From NCBI GenBank assembly GCA_002389665.1, contig DGNO01000002.1, positions 764,683 through 828,682 of the forward strand: DNA of 64,000 bases, read 5' to 3'. Under the pieces are notes generated by a model. It was not told the DNA's origin and made no database searches. It worked only from the letters and a program-made list of their open reading frames with translations. Position numbers and translations under genes: made by a program. Below are positions 8,544-17,476 of the stretch, one piece after another. This DNA comes from Rhodobiaceae bacterium UBA4490. Lineage in GTDB: Bacteria > Pseudomonadota > Alphaproteobacteria > Parvibaculales > Parvibaculaceae. Within the stretch, counting starts at the first letter, position 1; every line of letters begins with the position of its first letter.

Positions 8544-8764
8544 CAATTCGGGCCTCCATAAGCAGGGTTTGGAAAGAGCATCGCAAGCCCCTTGCCAGTT
8601 TTGGCCCGCTTCGCATCTTGCATCGGCGGGCGCGAAACGCGCGGGATCTCCCCCGCCCCGCACCCCCTTGGCAAAGAGCGCGGGATCGGTCATGTTATTG
8701 ACCAAGTGACAAGTTACAAACACCGGCGCAGACCGGACAATTGTGCTCAGGGGAGGATGGAAGA

Positions 8765-10024
8765 ATGGCGGACCACGCACTCGACAATGAAATGGTGGAC
8801 CCGAGAACCTTCGGGAAAGAAAACCGGTTGCACGAAATCTATAGCGAGCTGCGCCGGGAGGACCCGGTGCATTGGACCGAGCCCGACGAATACCGCCCCT
8901 TCTGGGCCGTGACGAAACATGCCGACATTCTGGAAATCGAACGCCAGTCCGACATTTTTCTGAACGACCCGCGCACCACCCTGCTCACCCGCCAGCAGGA
9001 AGCGGATGTGCTGGAATTTACCGGCGGCAGCCACATCGCCATCCGCTCGCTCGTGCAGATGGACAATCCCGATCACCGCGTCCTGCGCGCGCTGACACAG
9101 TCCTGGTTCATGCCGCCCAATCTGAAAAAGATGGACGGCGCGCTTGCCAGCCTGTCGAAGGAATTCGTGGACAAGATGGAAGGGCTCGGCGGGGAATGCG
9201 ATTTCGTCACCGATGTCGCCGTCTGGTACCCGCTGCGCGTGATCATGAACATTCTGGGCGTGCCGCGCGAAGACGAGCCGCTGATGCTGAAGCTGACGCA
9301 GGAACTGTTCGGCTCCTCGGACCCGGACATGCAGCGCGACGAAAAACAGGCCATGTTCGACACCAATGTCATCACCGACTTCTTCAACTATTTCACGAAG
9401 ATGACGGAAGACCGCCGCGCCAACCCGACCGACGATGTAGCCAGCGTCATCGCCAATGCCACGGTGCATGGCGAGCCGATCAACCATATCGACGCCATGG
9501 GCTATTACATCATCGTAGCGACGGCCGGCCATGACACGACGTCCTCATCGACGGCAGGCCTTCTGCTGGCACTGTTGCAGAACCCGGATCAGATGGCGAA
9601 GCTGAAAGCCGATCTGAGCCTCTTGCCCGGCGCCATTGAAGAGGCGATCCGCTGGGTGACGCCGGTCAAACACTTCTTCCGCACCGCAACGCAGGATTAT
9701 GAGCTGCGCGGCAAGAAGATCAAAAAGGGCGACTCTCTTTTGATGTGCTATCCCTCCGCGAACCGCGACGAGGATGTCTTCGAGAACCCCTTCACCTTCG
9801 ATATCGAGCGCAAGCCCAACAAACATGCCGCCTTCGGCCATGGGGCGCATCTGTGCCTCGGCATGCATCTGGCGCGCATGGAGATCAAGGCGCTATTCAG
9901 CGAGCTCCTGCCCCGGCTCGACCATGTGGAGCTCGCAGGCGAGCCGTCCTGGGTGCAGGCGAATTTCGTCAGCGGCCTGAAGCACCTGCCGATCCGCTAT
10001 CAGATGCAGCGCAAAGCCGCCTGA
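8765..10024 (+). CDS. Cytochrome P450 (bacterial class I type)
   Basis: 419 residues, soluble. The I-helix oxygen-activation motif AGHDTT is at about 254-259, the ExxR of the K helix in IEEAIRWVTP, and the heme loop AFGHGAHLCLGMHLAR has ligand Cys364. The start is supported by GGGGAGGATGG just upstream. The I-helix and heme loop differ clearly from the two CYP153 proteins at 57.9-60.6 kb, so this is another subfamily, closer to P450s acting on terpenes, steroids or fatty acids; the substrate is unknown. No ferredoxin partner is adjacent; the ferredoxin at 60.7 kb could serve it. Confidence 0.9.
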   Translation: MADHALDNEMVDPRTFGKENRLHEIYSELRREDPVHWTEPDEYRPFWAVTKHADILEIERQSDIFLNDPRTTLLTRQQEADVLEFTGGSHIAIRSLVQMDNPDHRVLRALTQSWFMPPNLKKMDGALASLSKEFVDKMEGLGGECDFVTDVAVWYPLRVIMNILGVPREDEPLMLKLTQELFGSSDPDMQRDEKQAMFDTNVITDFFNYFTKMTEDRRANPTDDVASVIANATVHGEPINHIDAMGYYIIVATAGHDTTSSSTAGLLLALLQNPDQMAKLKADLSLLPGAIEEAIRWVTPVKHFFRTATQDYELRGKKIKKGDSLLMCYPSANRDEDVFENPFTFDIERKPNKHAAFGHGAHLCLGMHLARMEIKALFSELLPRLDHVELAGEPSWVQANFVSGLKHLPIRYQMQRKAA

Positions 10025-10060
10025 AGCTTCCGGCCCAAACGCCGGAAAACCGCCAAAAAC

Positions 10061-10095
10061 GCCGCCTCTCCCGGAAACCGGAGGGGCGGCTTTTT
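10061..10095 (+). terminator. Rho-independent terminator after P450
   Basis: GCCGCCTCTCCCGG pairs with CCGGAGGGGCGGC around a short AAA loop and is followed by TTTTT. Confidence 0.8.
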
Positions 10096-10149
10096 CGTGA
10101 GGCTTTATGCCGCTGGAACCCGCCGCGCTTTTGGCGTAGATAGGCGCCC

Positions 10150-11499
10150 ATGAGCGAGACCTTGACCCCCACCGCCCCGCGCCGCCTGGCGAGCGCCCCG
10201 AAGATCGGCATTGTGAGCCTCGGCTGCCCGAAAGCGCTGGTGGATTCCGAACGCATTCTGACGCGCCTGCGCGCCGAAGGCTATGAAGTCTCCCCGACCT
10301 ATGACGGGGCAGACGCCGTGATCGTCAATACCTGCGGCTTTCTCGATAGCGCCAAGGCGGAGTCGCTTTCGGCGATCGGCGAGGCGCTGGCCGAAAACGG
10401 CCGCGTCATCGTGACGGGCTGCATGGGCGGCGACGAAGCCTCGATCCGCGATACGCATCCGGGCGTTCTCGCCGTCACCGGACCCCATCAATATGAAGCC
10501 GTGGTCGCCGCCGTGCATGAAGCCGTGCCGCCCGCGCCCGAACCCTTCATCGATCTCGTGCCCGAGCAGGGGATCAAGCTCACCCCGCGCCATTATGCCT
10601 ATTTGAAGATTTCAGAGGGCTGCAACCACCGCTGCTCCTTCTGCATCATTCCGAGCCTGCGCGGGGACCTGGCGAGCCGGCCCGCCGCCCATGTGCTCAC
10701 CGAAGCCGAGCGCCTTGCCAAAGCCGGGGTGAAGGAGCTGATGGTGATCTCCCAGGACACCAGCGCCTACGGCCTCGATATCGGATATGCGGCAAGCAGC
10801 TGGCGCGGCAAGGAACGGCGCGCCCATATCACCGATCTGGCAGACGCGCTGGGCGAGCTCGGCATCTGGGTGCGGATGCATTACGTCTATCCTTATCCGC
10901 ATGTGGACGATCTTCTGCCGCTCATGGCGGAAGGGAAAATCCTTCCCTATCTCGATATCCCCTTCCAGCACGCAAGCCCCAAAGTGCTCAAAGCCATGCG
11001 CCGCCCGGCCAATCAGGAAAAGGTGCTGCACCGGATCGCCAAATGGCGCGAGATCTGCCCCGATCTCGCCATCCGCTCCACCTTCATTGTCGGCTTTCCG
11101 GGCGAGACGGAAGAAGACGTGGATTTCCTTTGCGACTGGCTGAAGGAAGCCGAGCTCGACCGTGTGGGCTGCTTCAAGTATGAGCCCGTGGAAGGGGCCG
11201 CCGCCAACGAGCTGGAAGGCGCGGTGCCCGAAGACGTGAAACAGGCGCGCTGGGAACGCTTCATGCAGACCCAGCAGGACATCAGCGCCAAGCGCCTTGC
11301 CCGCAAGGTCGGCACCATGATCGACGTCATCGTCGATGAAGTGGACGGCGAAGGCGCGATCGCCCGCTCCAAAGCGGACGCGCCGGAAATCGACGGCAAT
11401 GTCTTTTTGAACGGGGATACGGACGTCAAACCCGGCGACATCGTTCAGGTGCGCGTCGAACATGCCGACGAATACGACCTCTGGGCGATCAGGCCTTAA
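10150..11499 (+). CDS. rimO: Ribosomal protein S12 methylthiotransferase RimO
   Basis: 449 residues with the three expected domains. The N-terminal UPF0004 domain has cysteines 26, 62 and 91 for the auxiliary 4Fe-4S cluster ([34 protein letters not shown]). The radical SAM domain has CNHRCSFC at 158-165. A C-terminal TRAM domain follows. The SLGCPKA and [16 protein letters not shown] signatures distinguish RimO from MiaB. It adds a methylthio group to Asp of ribosomal protein S12 in the cytoplasm. Monocistronic, followed 17 bp later by a convergent gene. Confidence 0.96.
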   Translation: MSETLTPTAPRRLASAPKIGIVSLGCPKALVDSERILTRLRAEGYEVSPTYDGADAVIVNTCGFLDSAKAESLSAIGEALAENGRVIVTGCMGGDEASIRDTHPGVLAVTGPHQYEAVVAAVHEAVPPAPEPFIDLVPEQGIKLTPRHYAYLKISEGCNHRCSFCIIPSLRGDLASRPAAHVLTEAERLAKAGVKELMVISQDTSAYGLDIGYAASSWRGKERRAHITDLADALGELGIWVRMHYVYPYPHVDDLLPLMAEGKILPYLDIPFQHASPKVLKAMRRPANQEKVLHRIAKWREICPDLAIRSTFIVGFPGETEEDVDFLCDWLKEAELDRVGCFKYEPVEGAAANELEGAVPEDVKQARWERFMQTQQDISAKRLARKVGTMIDVIVDEVDGEGAIARSKADAPEIDGNVFLNGDTDVKPGDIVQVRVEHADEYDLWAIRP

Positions 11500-11516
11500 G
11501 ATTTAAGGTTTAAGGC

Positions 11517-12227
11517 TCAAAGCCCTGCCCCATCGAAAAATGCGCCAAGTGCGAGCCGTCCCTGCCGCTCAAGGACGGGCGAATATTTCTCGGTATCGGC
11601 GCGCAGGCCCTGAACGCTTACGCCTTCCGTCGCGTTGATCTCGCCCGTATGCCCGACGAACCAACGCTCGAGCGGGGCGCCGCAGGCTTCCAGATGAAAT
11701 TGCAGGCCGAGTGCATGAGTGCCGATTGAAAACGCCTGCACCGGACAAAGCGGGGTCGAGGCGAGCCGCACCGCCCCTTCCGGCAGATCGCAAATATCCC
11801 CGTGCCAATGAAGCACCGGCGTGATCTCCCCGCTCACATGGGAAAGCGGTGAGCCCGCGCCTTCTTCCGTCAGATCGATAGGCGCCCAGCCGATTTCTTT
11901 TCCCCGGCCGGGGCGCACATCCGCGCCGAGCGCTTTGGCCATAAGCTGCGCGCCAAGGCAAATGCCGAGCACCGGCTTCTGCGCCGCAAGCCGCGCTTTG
12001 ATGAAAGCGGTTTCTTCGGCAAGCCAGGGATAATCCGCTTCCTCGTAAACGCCGATCGGCCCGCCGAGAACAAGCAGCAGATCGGGCGCCAAAGGATCGA
12101 GCCCTTTAAGTCCGCCCATCGGCACGTCCGCATGGGAAAGCGCAATGCCGCGCTCTTCCAGAACGGGCGCGATGAGCCCGGCATCTTCGAAACCGACATG
12201 AATAAGAGCAAGAGCGCTGCGCGTCAT
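11517..12227 (-). CDS. Class I glutamine amidotransferase-like protein
   Basis: 236 residues forming a single class I GATase domain. The nucleophile is Cys90 in VLGICLGAQLMAKALG, preceded by the oxyanion loop VLGGPIGVYEE; the histidine and glutamate of the triad are in LGLQFHLEA. Standalone proteins of this type resemble GMP synthase amidotransferase domains but are often gamma-glutamyl hydrolases of unknown substrate. The start has GAGG four bases before ATG. The last 60 residues may form an extra element. Convergent with rimO, divergent from the SDR gene. Confidence 0.85.
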   Translation of the reverse strand: MTRSALALIHVGFEDAGLIAPVLEERGIALSHADVPMGGLKGLDPLAPDLLLVLGGPIGVYEEADYPWLAEETAFIKARLAAQKPVLGICLGAQLMAKALGADVRPGRGKEIGWAPIDLTEEGAGSPLSHVSGEITPVLHWHGDICDLPEGAVRLASTPLCPVQAFSIGTHALGLQFHLEACGAPLERWFVGHTGEINATEGVSVQGLRADTEKYSPVLERQGRLALGAFFDGAGL

Positions 12228-12369
12228 GGAACCTCATCAAACAAGCGTGACTGAAAAAATCCGCCATATCTTCTTATATAAAGGGCAGCGGCGCGGAATG
12301 AGAAAACCAATCTGAAGATTTCCGCTAGATACAACGGATACGCCAGAGAAGACAAAACGGGAGGACGGC

Positions 12370-13098
12370 ATGAGCGGAAAAGTGGCCATCATATTCGGCG
12401 TCGGCGCGGTGCACGGGCTGGGCGCGGCGCTCGCGCGCAAATTCGCAAGCGAAGGCATGAACGTGCTTCTTGCCGGGCGCACCCAGGAAAAGCTCGATAA
12501 AGCTGCGGGTAGCATTGCCGAAGGCGGCGGCAAGGCGGCAACGGCCATTGCCGATGTGACGCGCCCCGACGAGGTGGCCCGCGCCTTCGATGCCGCCGAA
12601 AAGCTCGGCGAGCTCGAGGCCGTTCTTTATAACGCAGGCAATAACGCCATCATTCCGTTTATGGAGCTGACGCCGGAGCGCTTTGAAGAGTTCTGGCGCG
12701 TCGGCTGCCTTGGCGGGTTTCATGTCGGCCAGGAAGCGGTACGCCGCCTTTTGCCGCGCGGGCACGGCTCCATTCTTTTCACCGGCGCCTCAGGCTCACT
12801 GCGCGGCAAAGCCAATTTCGCGCATTTCGCCTCTGCCAAAGCCGCGCTGCGCAACATGGTGCAATCCATGGCGCGCGAGTTCGGCCCTCAGGGTCTTCAT
12901 ATCGGCCATGTCGTGATCGACGGCGTGATCAACGGGGAGATGGCCCGCTCGCGCTTTCAGGCTTATCTCGACAAGCTGGGCGATGACGGCGCGCTGGAAC
13001 CCGATGCGATTGCCGAGGCTTTCTGGACTTTACATGAACAGCCGCGCAGCGCCTGGACGCACGAACTCGACCTGCGGCCCTTCAAGGAAAACTGGTAA
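12370..13098 (+). CDS. SDR family oxidoreductase lacking the usual catalytic tyrosine
   Basis: 242 residues, Rossmann fold. The N-terminal cofactor motif is IFGVGAVHGLGAALARKF, with NAG in ALYNAG-like VLYNAGNNA and the serine region FTGASGSLRG. The active-site position, normally YxxxK, reads FASAK in HFASAKAALRNMVQ, so the tyrosine is phenylalanine. Several SDR subfamilies carry this change and are thought to be inactive or to use another acid. ATG follows GGGAGGACGGC. Substrate unknown; it is separated by 72 bases from the downstream hypothetical gene and may be co-transcribed with it. Confidence 0.85.
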   Translation: MSGKVAIIFGVGAVHGLGAALARKFASEGMNVLLAGRTQEKLDKAAGSIAEGGGKAATAIADVTRPDEVARAFDAAEKLGELEAVLYNAGNNAIIPFMELTPERFEEFWRVGCLGGFHVGQEAVRRLLPRGHGSILFTGASGSLRGKANFAHFASAKAALRNMVQSMAREFGPQGLHIGHVVIDGVINGEMARSRFQAYLDKLGDDGALEPDAIAEAFWTLHEQPRSAWTHELDLRPFKENW

Positions 13099-13170
13099 GC
13101 GCGCCCTCAAAGCATCTGCGGGATTTTGCCCGGCGGCAATTATGGGTAGGCTGGCAAAAAAGGAAACGCC

Positions 13171-14283
13171 ATGCCAGTCAATCCCTTCGCCCGCATTCTG
13201 AACGAAAAACGCGCGCCCGAAACGCCGGAAGCGGCGATCAAAGCCGCCGCCACGCTCTATCATGCCTGGTTCACCGGCCTGATGCTGCATCTGACCTTAC
13301 GCAAAGGCGCGGAAGTGGCGGGCAAATGGACCTTCCGTCTCTTCCGCCGCCAGCACCTGGAAAAATTCAAATCGAGCTTCGATAAGCTGGGCCTCACTCA
13401 TCTGCCCGATGCCGTGGCAGCGGCGCAATATCACTATCTCTCGAACTCCGTCGGCGGGGTGGAGGTCGAATTCATTCCCGAAAGCGACACCAAAGCCTGG
13501 GTGCATTTTTGCCATCCGCGCTGGATGTTTCAAGGCACCGCGCTTTGCGGCTTGCCGGTCGAAGTGAGCCGCGGCTTCCTGGAAGGCTGGTACGGGCATA
13601 ACGGCGTCTCATTGAACAACCCGCGCCTCGGCTTTGTCTGCGTCAGCGAAGATATGACGGGCCAATACGGCCTTGCCGGGTATTTCAAGGAATTCGGCCA
13701 CGCGCTTGCCCCTCATGAGCGCCTGCAATTTGCGCCGGGGGAGACCGCCCCGCCTTTCGATCCCGGCAAGGCGCCGGGCCTCGATGCGGCAAGCTGGCCG
13801 CCCGCCCGGCTTATCAAAGCCAACCGCAATTATGCGATGGAATATATCAAGACCGGACTCAATGAGCTTTGCGCCCTGATCGGCCCGGCAGAGGCACGCG
13901 ATATTGCAGGTCATGCCGCCGCATTGATCGGCCGGCAATTTTACCGCGAGCTGCAAAGCCTGATGGGTTTGGCGGAAGAAGATGACAGCCCCGCTGCCTT
14001 TGCCCATTTCATGGAGCGCATGGCGGGCGCCCAGGACGATAAGCTTTCATGGGAAGAAAAAGACGGCGCGCTTTTCTTGCACCTCGATGGCTGGCGGCTG
14101 ATGCGCGGACGCGAGAACGTGCCCCATGAAGCCTATGAGGCCTGGATCCGGCTTTGGGAAGGCTGCCTTGCCGTCCATAACCGGTTTTTGAAACTCGAAA
14201 CGATCGCCCGGCAGGATTACGGCGACCCGGAAACCGTGCTGCGCATCCGCGCCGTCAGTGAAAATCGCGCGAGCTTGGCATGA
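13171..14283 (+). CDS. Conserved hypothetical protein
   Basis: 370 residues, soluble, no signal peptide. The central segment EVEFIPESDTKAWVHFCHPRWMF and the following GWYGHNGVSLNNPRLGFVC are rich in Trp, His and Cys and could hold a metal or heme, but I cannot assign a family with confidence; a distant relation to L-2-amino-thiazoline-4-carboxylate hydrolase-like proteins is only a guess. The 3' end overlaps the 3' end of dnaE2 on the other strand by 29 bases, so both reading frames are constrained there. Likely in one unit with the SDR upstream. Confidence 0.75.
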   Translation: MPVNPFARILNEKRAPETPEAAIKAAATLYHAWFTGLMLHLTLRKGAEVAGKWTFRLFRRQHLEKFKSSFDKLGLTHLPDAVAAAQYHYLSNSVGGVEVEFIPESDTKAWVHFCHPRWMFQGTALCGLPVEVSRGFLEGWYGHNGVSLNNPRLGFVCVSEDMTGQYGLAGYFKEFGHALAPHERLQFAPGETAPPFDPGKAPGLDAASWPPARLIKANRNYAMEYIKTGLNELCALIGPAEARDIAGHAAALIGRQFYRELQSLMGLAEEDDSPAAFAHFMERMAGAQDDKLSWEEKDGALFLHLDGWRLMRGRENVPHEAYEAWIRLWEGCLAVHNRFLKLETIARQDYGDPETVLRIRAVSENRASLA

Positions 14284-17200
14284 TGCGCTGATTGCGCGGA
14301 TGCCCGCCCGCCCGGCTTTGGGCGGGAATGGGGCGCATCTCCGCCGGGTCGGGGCCCATGAGCTCGCCCAGAAGATCCGTCCAGTCTTCCATCTGCTCGG
14401 CCACTACATGGGTGACGCCTTCCTGCTTTTGCAGGCGCCCGCGCACTTTCATGATGCGCGCACCCATGACGATGCGCCGGTAGCGTTCGAACACCCGCGC
14501 CCAGATCACGCAATTGACGATGCCGGTCTCATCTTCCAGTGTTACGAAAATCGCCTTGCCGCCGCCAGGGCGCTGGCGCACCAGAACGACGCCCGCCACT
14601 TCGACATATTTGCCGTCCGCCGTCTTTTCGAGCCGCGCCGAGGAATGGATTTTCCGCTCTTCCAAAATGGGCCTTAAGAAGGAAAGCGGGTGCGCTTTAA
14701 GCGAGAGCCGCAGGGTCTGATAATCGGCCACCACATGCTCGGGCAATCCCATGACCGGCAGCGGGACGGAGGCTTTTTCCTCGCCCTCGTCGCGCGCCTT
14801 GGCATGGGCGAAAAGCGGCAGCGGCTTTTCGGTTTTCAGCGCCCGCACTTCCCAAAGCGCCTGACGCCGGTCGAGCCCCATGGAGCGGAAGGCATCCGCC
14901 GCCGCAAGCTTCTCCAGCGCCGCAACAGGCACATCGGAAAGAGCGCGTAAATCGCGCAGATCCGCAAAGCCTTCCCGGCGCGCGGAAATCAGCGCTTCGG
15001 CATGTTCCTCGCTGAGCCCGCTTACCTGCCGCATGCCAAGGCGCAGCGCATGGCGCATGCCCGCCAAAGGCTCGAGCGTATTGTCCCAATCGCTGTGATT
15101 GATATCGACCGGGCGCACCTCCACCCCGTGATCACGCGCGCAAGAGACAATTTGCGCGGGCGCATAGAACCCCATGGGCTGCGCATTCAACAGCCCGCAG
15201 GCAAAAACCTCCGGATAAAAATGTTTCAGCCAGGAGGAAACATAAACAAGCTTGGCGAAGCTTGCCGCATGGCTTTCCGGAAAACCGTAATCGCCGAAGC
15301 CTTCGATCTGCTTGAAACAGCGCTCGGCAAAATCGGGCGGATAGCCGCGCCCGATCATCCGGCTGATGAATTTCTCCCGCAAAGTACCGATCGTGCCGCG
15401 CCGGCGGAATGTTGCCATGGCATGGCGCAGCTCATTCGCCTCATCGGACGTGAATTTCGCCGCCACGATGGCGATCTTCATTGCCTGTTCCTGGAAGAGC
15501 GGCACACCGAGTGTCTTATTGAGCACCCGGCGCAGTTCTTCCGGATCGCCATGTTCGGGCGCCGGGCCTTCTATCCTGACCTCTTCCTTGCCGCTGCGCC
15601 GCCTCAGATAAGGATGGACCATGTTCCCCTGAATAGGACCGGGGCGCACGATTGCGACTTCGATGACAAGATCGTAAAACTTGCAGGGCTTAAGGCGCGG
15701 CAGCATGCTCATTTGCGCGCGGCTTTCGATCTGGAAAACGCCGACCGTATCCGCCTTGCAGATCATGTCGTAAACCGCCGGCTCTTCCGTCGGCACGCTC
15801 GCCAGCGTCCAGCGCTCGCCATAATGCTCTTCGATGAGATCGAAACATTTGCGGATGCAGGTGAGCATACCAAGCCCCAGCACATCCACTTTCAGAATGC
15901 CGAGCGCATCGAGATCGTCTTTGTCCCACTCGACAAAGGTGCGGTCCTCCATCGCCGCATTGCCGATGGGCACGCTCTCGCATAACGGGCCGCGCGTGAG
16001 CACGAAGCCGCCCACATGCTGGGAAAGATGGCGGGGAAAACCCTGCAATTCATGGGCAAGCTCAAGCGTACGGCGCAGATAGGGGTCGTTTGGATCGAGC
16101 CCGGCTTCGGCCACCCGCTCGGGCTTGAAGCTTTGCCCGCCGTAAGAACCCCAGACCGTACCGGCCAGCGCGCCCGTCACGTCTTCGCTGAGCCCCATGG
16201 CTTTGCCCACTTCGCGCACGGCGGAGCGGGAGCGGTAGGAAACCACCGTCGCGGCAATGCCCGCGCGCATGCGCCCATAGCGCCGGTAGATATATTGAAT
16301 GACCTCCTCGCGGCGCTCATGTTCGAAATCGACATCGATATCGGGCGGCTCGGTGCGCGCTTCGCTGATGAAGCGGTCGAAGAGCAGATCCATATCCACC
16401 GGGTCGATGGCAGTGATGCCGAGACAGTAGCAGACGGCGGAATTCGCCGCCGAGCCGCGCCCCTGGCATAAAATGCCCTGGCTGCGCGCAAAGCTGACAA
16501 TGTCATGCACGGTCAGAAAGTATGGCGCATAGTCGCGCTTGGCGATGAGCCCAAGCTCGCGCTTGAGAACGGCGCGCACGTTTTCCGGCACCGCGCCTTC
16601 ATAAATGCGCTGGGCGCCCGCCTCGACAAGATCTTCCAAATGGCTTTGCGCGTCTTTTCCTTCCGGCACCGGCTCTTCCGGGTATTCATAGCGCAGCTCA
16701 TCGAGCGAGAATGTGCAGCGCTTCGCAATCTCCTGCGTTGCTTCAAGGGCTTCTTCATAGCCCTTAAAAAGCCGGGCCATTTCACCGGGGCTTTTCAAAT
16801 GCCGCTCGGCATTACCTTCGAGGCGCAGGCCAGCTTCAGCAACCGTGCAGCCGAGCCGGATGGCGGCCAGCACATCGGCAAGCGGGCGGCGCTCCGGCAC
16901 ATGATAAAGCACGTCATTCGTGGCAAGGGGGCGCAAGCCGCAGCGCGCACCAAGCGCCAAAAGGGCGGCAAGCCGCGCCTTATCATTGCCCCGGTAAAGA
17001 TAGGAAAGCGCAAGAAAGGGCGGCTCCCCTTGAAGCGCGCGCAGCTGCGCCGACATTTCTTCAAGCTGCGCCTCGAAAGCATCGTCCCAGACCGGCGGCG
17101 GCAGGATGATGATTACTTGCCCTTCGGCATGGGCATAAACGTCTTGCAGGTAAAGATGGCAGGCGCCTTTTTCCGCCCGCCCCTTGCCGAGCGTTAAAAG

Positions 17201-17470
17201 CCGGGAAAGGCGGCCGTAGGCAGCGCGATCCTTTGGATAGAAAATCAGGCTCGGCCCGTCTTCAAGATCGAGCCGCGCGCCGACCAGCAGCTTGAGGCCG
17301 CGCGCTTTTGCCGCCACATGGGCGCGCACCATGCCCGAGAGCGTGTTGCGGTCGGCAAGGCCGATGGCGCAAAGGCCGAGCTCGGCGGCGCGCGCCACAA
17401 GCTCTTCGCCGTGGCTGCCCCCTTCCAGGAAACTGAAATTGCTTAAGACCTGAAGCTCCGCGTAACTCAT
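14255..17470 (-). CDS. dnaE2: Error-prone DNA polymerase DnaE2 (ImuC)
   Basis: 1071 residues, the length of DnaE2 rather than replicative DnaE1. A PHP domain opens the protein (MSYAELQVLSNFSFLEGGSHGEEL, GLADRNTLSG). The polymerase core is visible in PPDIDVDFEHERREEVIQYIY and FVEWDKDDLDALGILKVDVLGLGML, and an OB-fold lies near the C-terminus. It carries out translesion synthesis with ImuB and ImuA at UV- or crosslink-damaged DNA. It starts six bases after the imuB stop, last gene of a LexA-controlled operon. Its 3' end overlaps the convergent hypothetical gene. Confidence 0.95.
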   Translation of the reverse strand: MSYAELQVLSNFSFLEGGSHGEELVARAAELGLCAIGLADRNTLSGMVRAHVAAKARGLKLLVGARLDLEDGPSLIFYPKDRAAYGRLSRLLTLGKGRAEKGACHLYLQDVYAHAEGQVIIILPPPVWDDAFEAQLEEMSAQLRALQGEPPFLALSYLYRGNDKARLAALLALGARCGLRPLATNDVLYHVPERRPLADVLAAIRLGCTVAEAGLRLEGNAERHLKSPGEMARLFKGYEEALEATQEIAKRCTFSLDELRYEYPEEPVPEGKDAQSHLEDLVEAGAQRIYEGAVPENVRAVLKRELGLIAKRDYAPYFLTVHDIVSFARSQGILCQGRGSAANSAVCYCLGITAIDPVDMDLLFDRFISEARTEPPDIDVDFEHERREEVIQYIYRRYGRMRAGIAATVVSYRSRSAVREVGKAMGLSEDVTGALAGTVWGSYGGQSFKPERVAEAGLDPNDPYLRRTLELAHELQGFPRHLSQHVGGFVLTRGPLCESVPIGNAAMEDRTFVEWDKDDLDALGILKVDVLGLGMLTCIRKCFDLIEEHYGERWTLASVPTEEPAVYDMICKADTVGVFQIESRAQMSMLPRLKPCKFYDLVIEVAIVRPGPIQGNMVHPYLRRRSGKEEVRIEGPAPEHGDPEELRRVLNKTLGVPLFQEQAMKIAIVAAKFTSDEANELRHAMATFRRRGTIGTLREKFISRMIGRGYPPDFAERCFKQIEGFGDYGFPESHAASFAKLVYVSSWLKHFYPEVFACGLLNAQPMGFYAPAQIVSCARDHGVEVRPVDINHSDWDNTLEPLAGMRHALRLGMRQVSGLSEEHAEALISARREGFADLRDLRALSDVPVAALEKLAAADAFRSMGLDRRQALWEVRALKTEKPLPLFAHAKARDEGEEKASVPLPVMGLPEHVVADYQTLRLSLKAHPLSFLRPILEERKIHSSARLEKTADGKYVEVAGVVLVRQRPGGGKAIFVTLEDETGIVNCVIWARVFERYRRIVMGARIMKVRGRLQKQEGVTHVVAEQMEDWTDLLGELMGPDPAEMRPIPAQSRAGGHPRNQRIMPSSRDFH

Positions 17471-17476
17471 GAAGCC

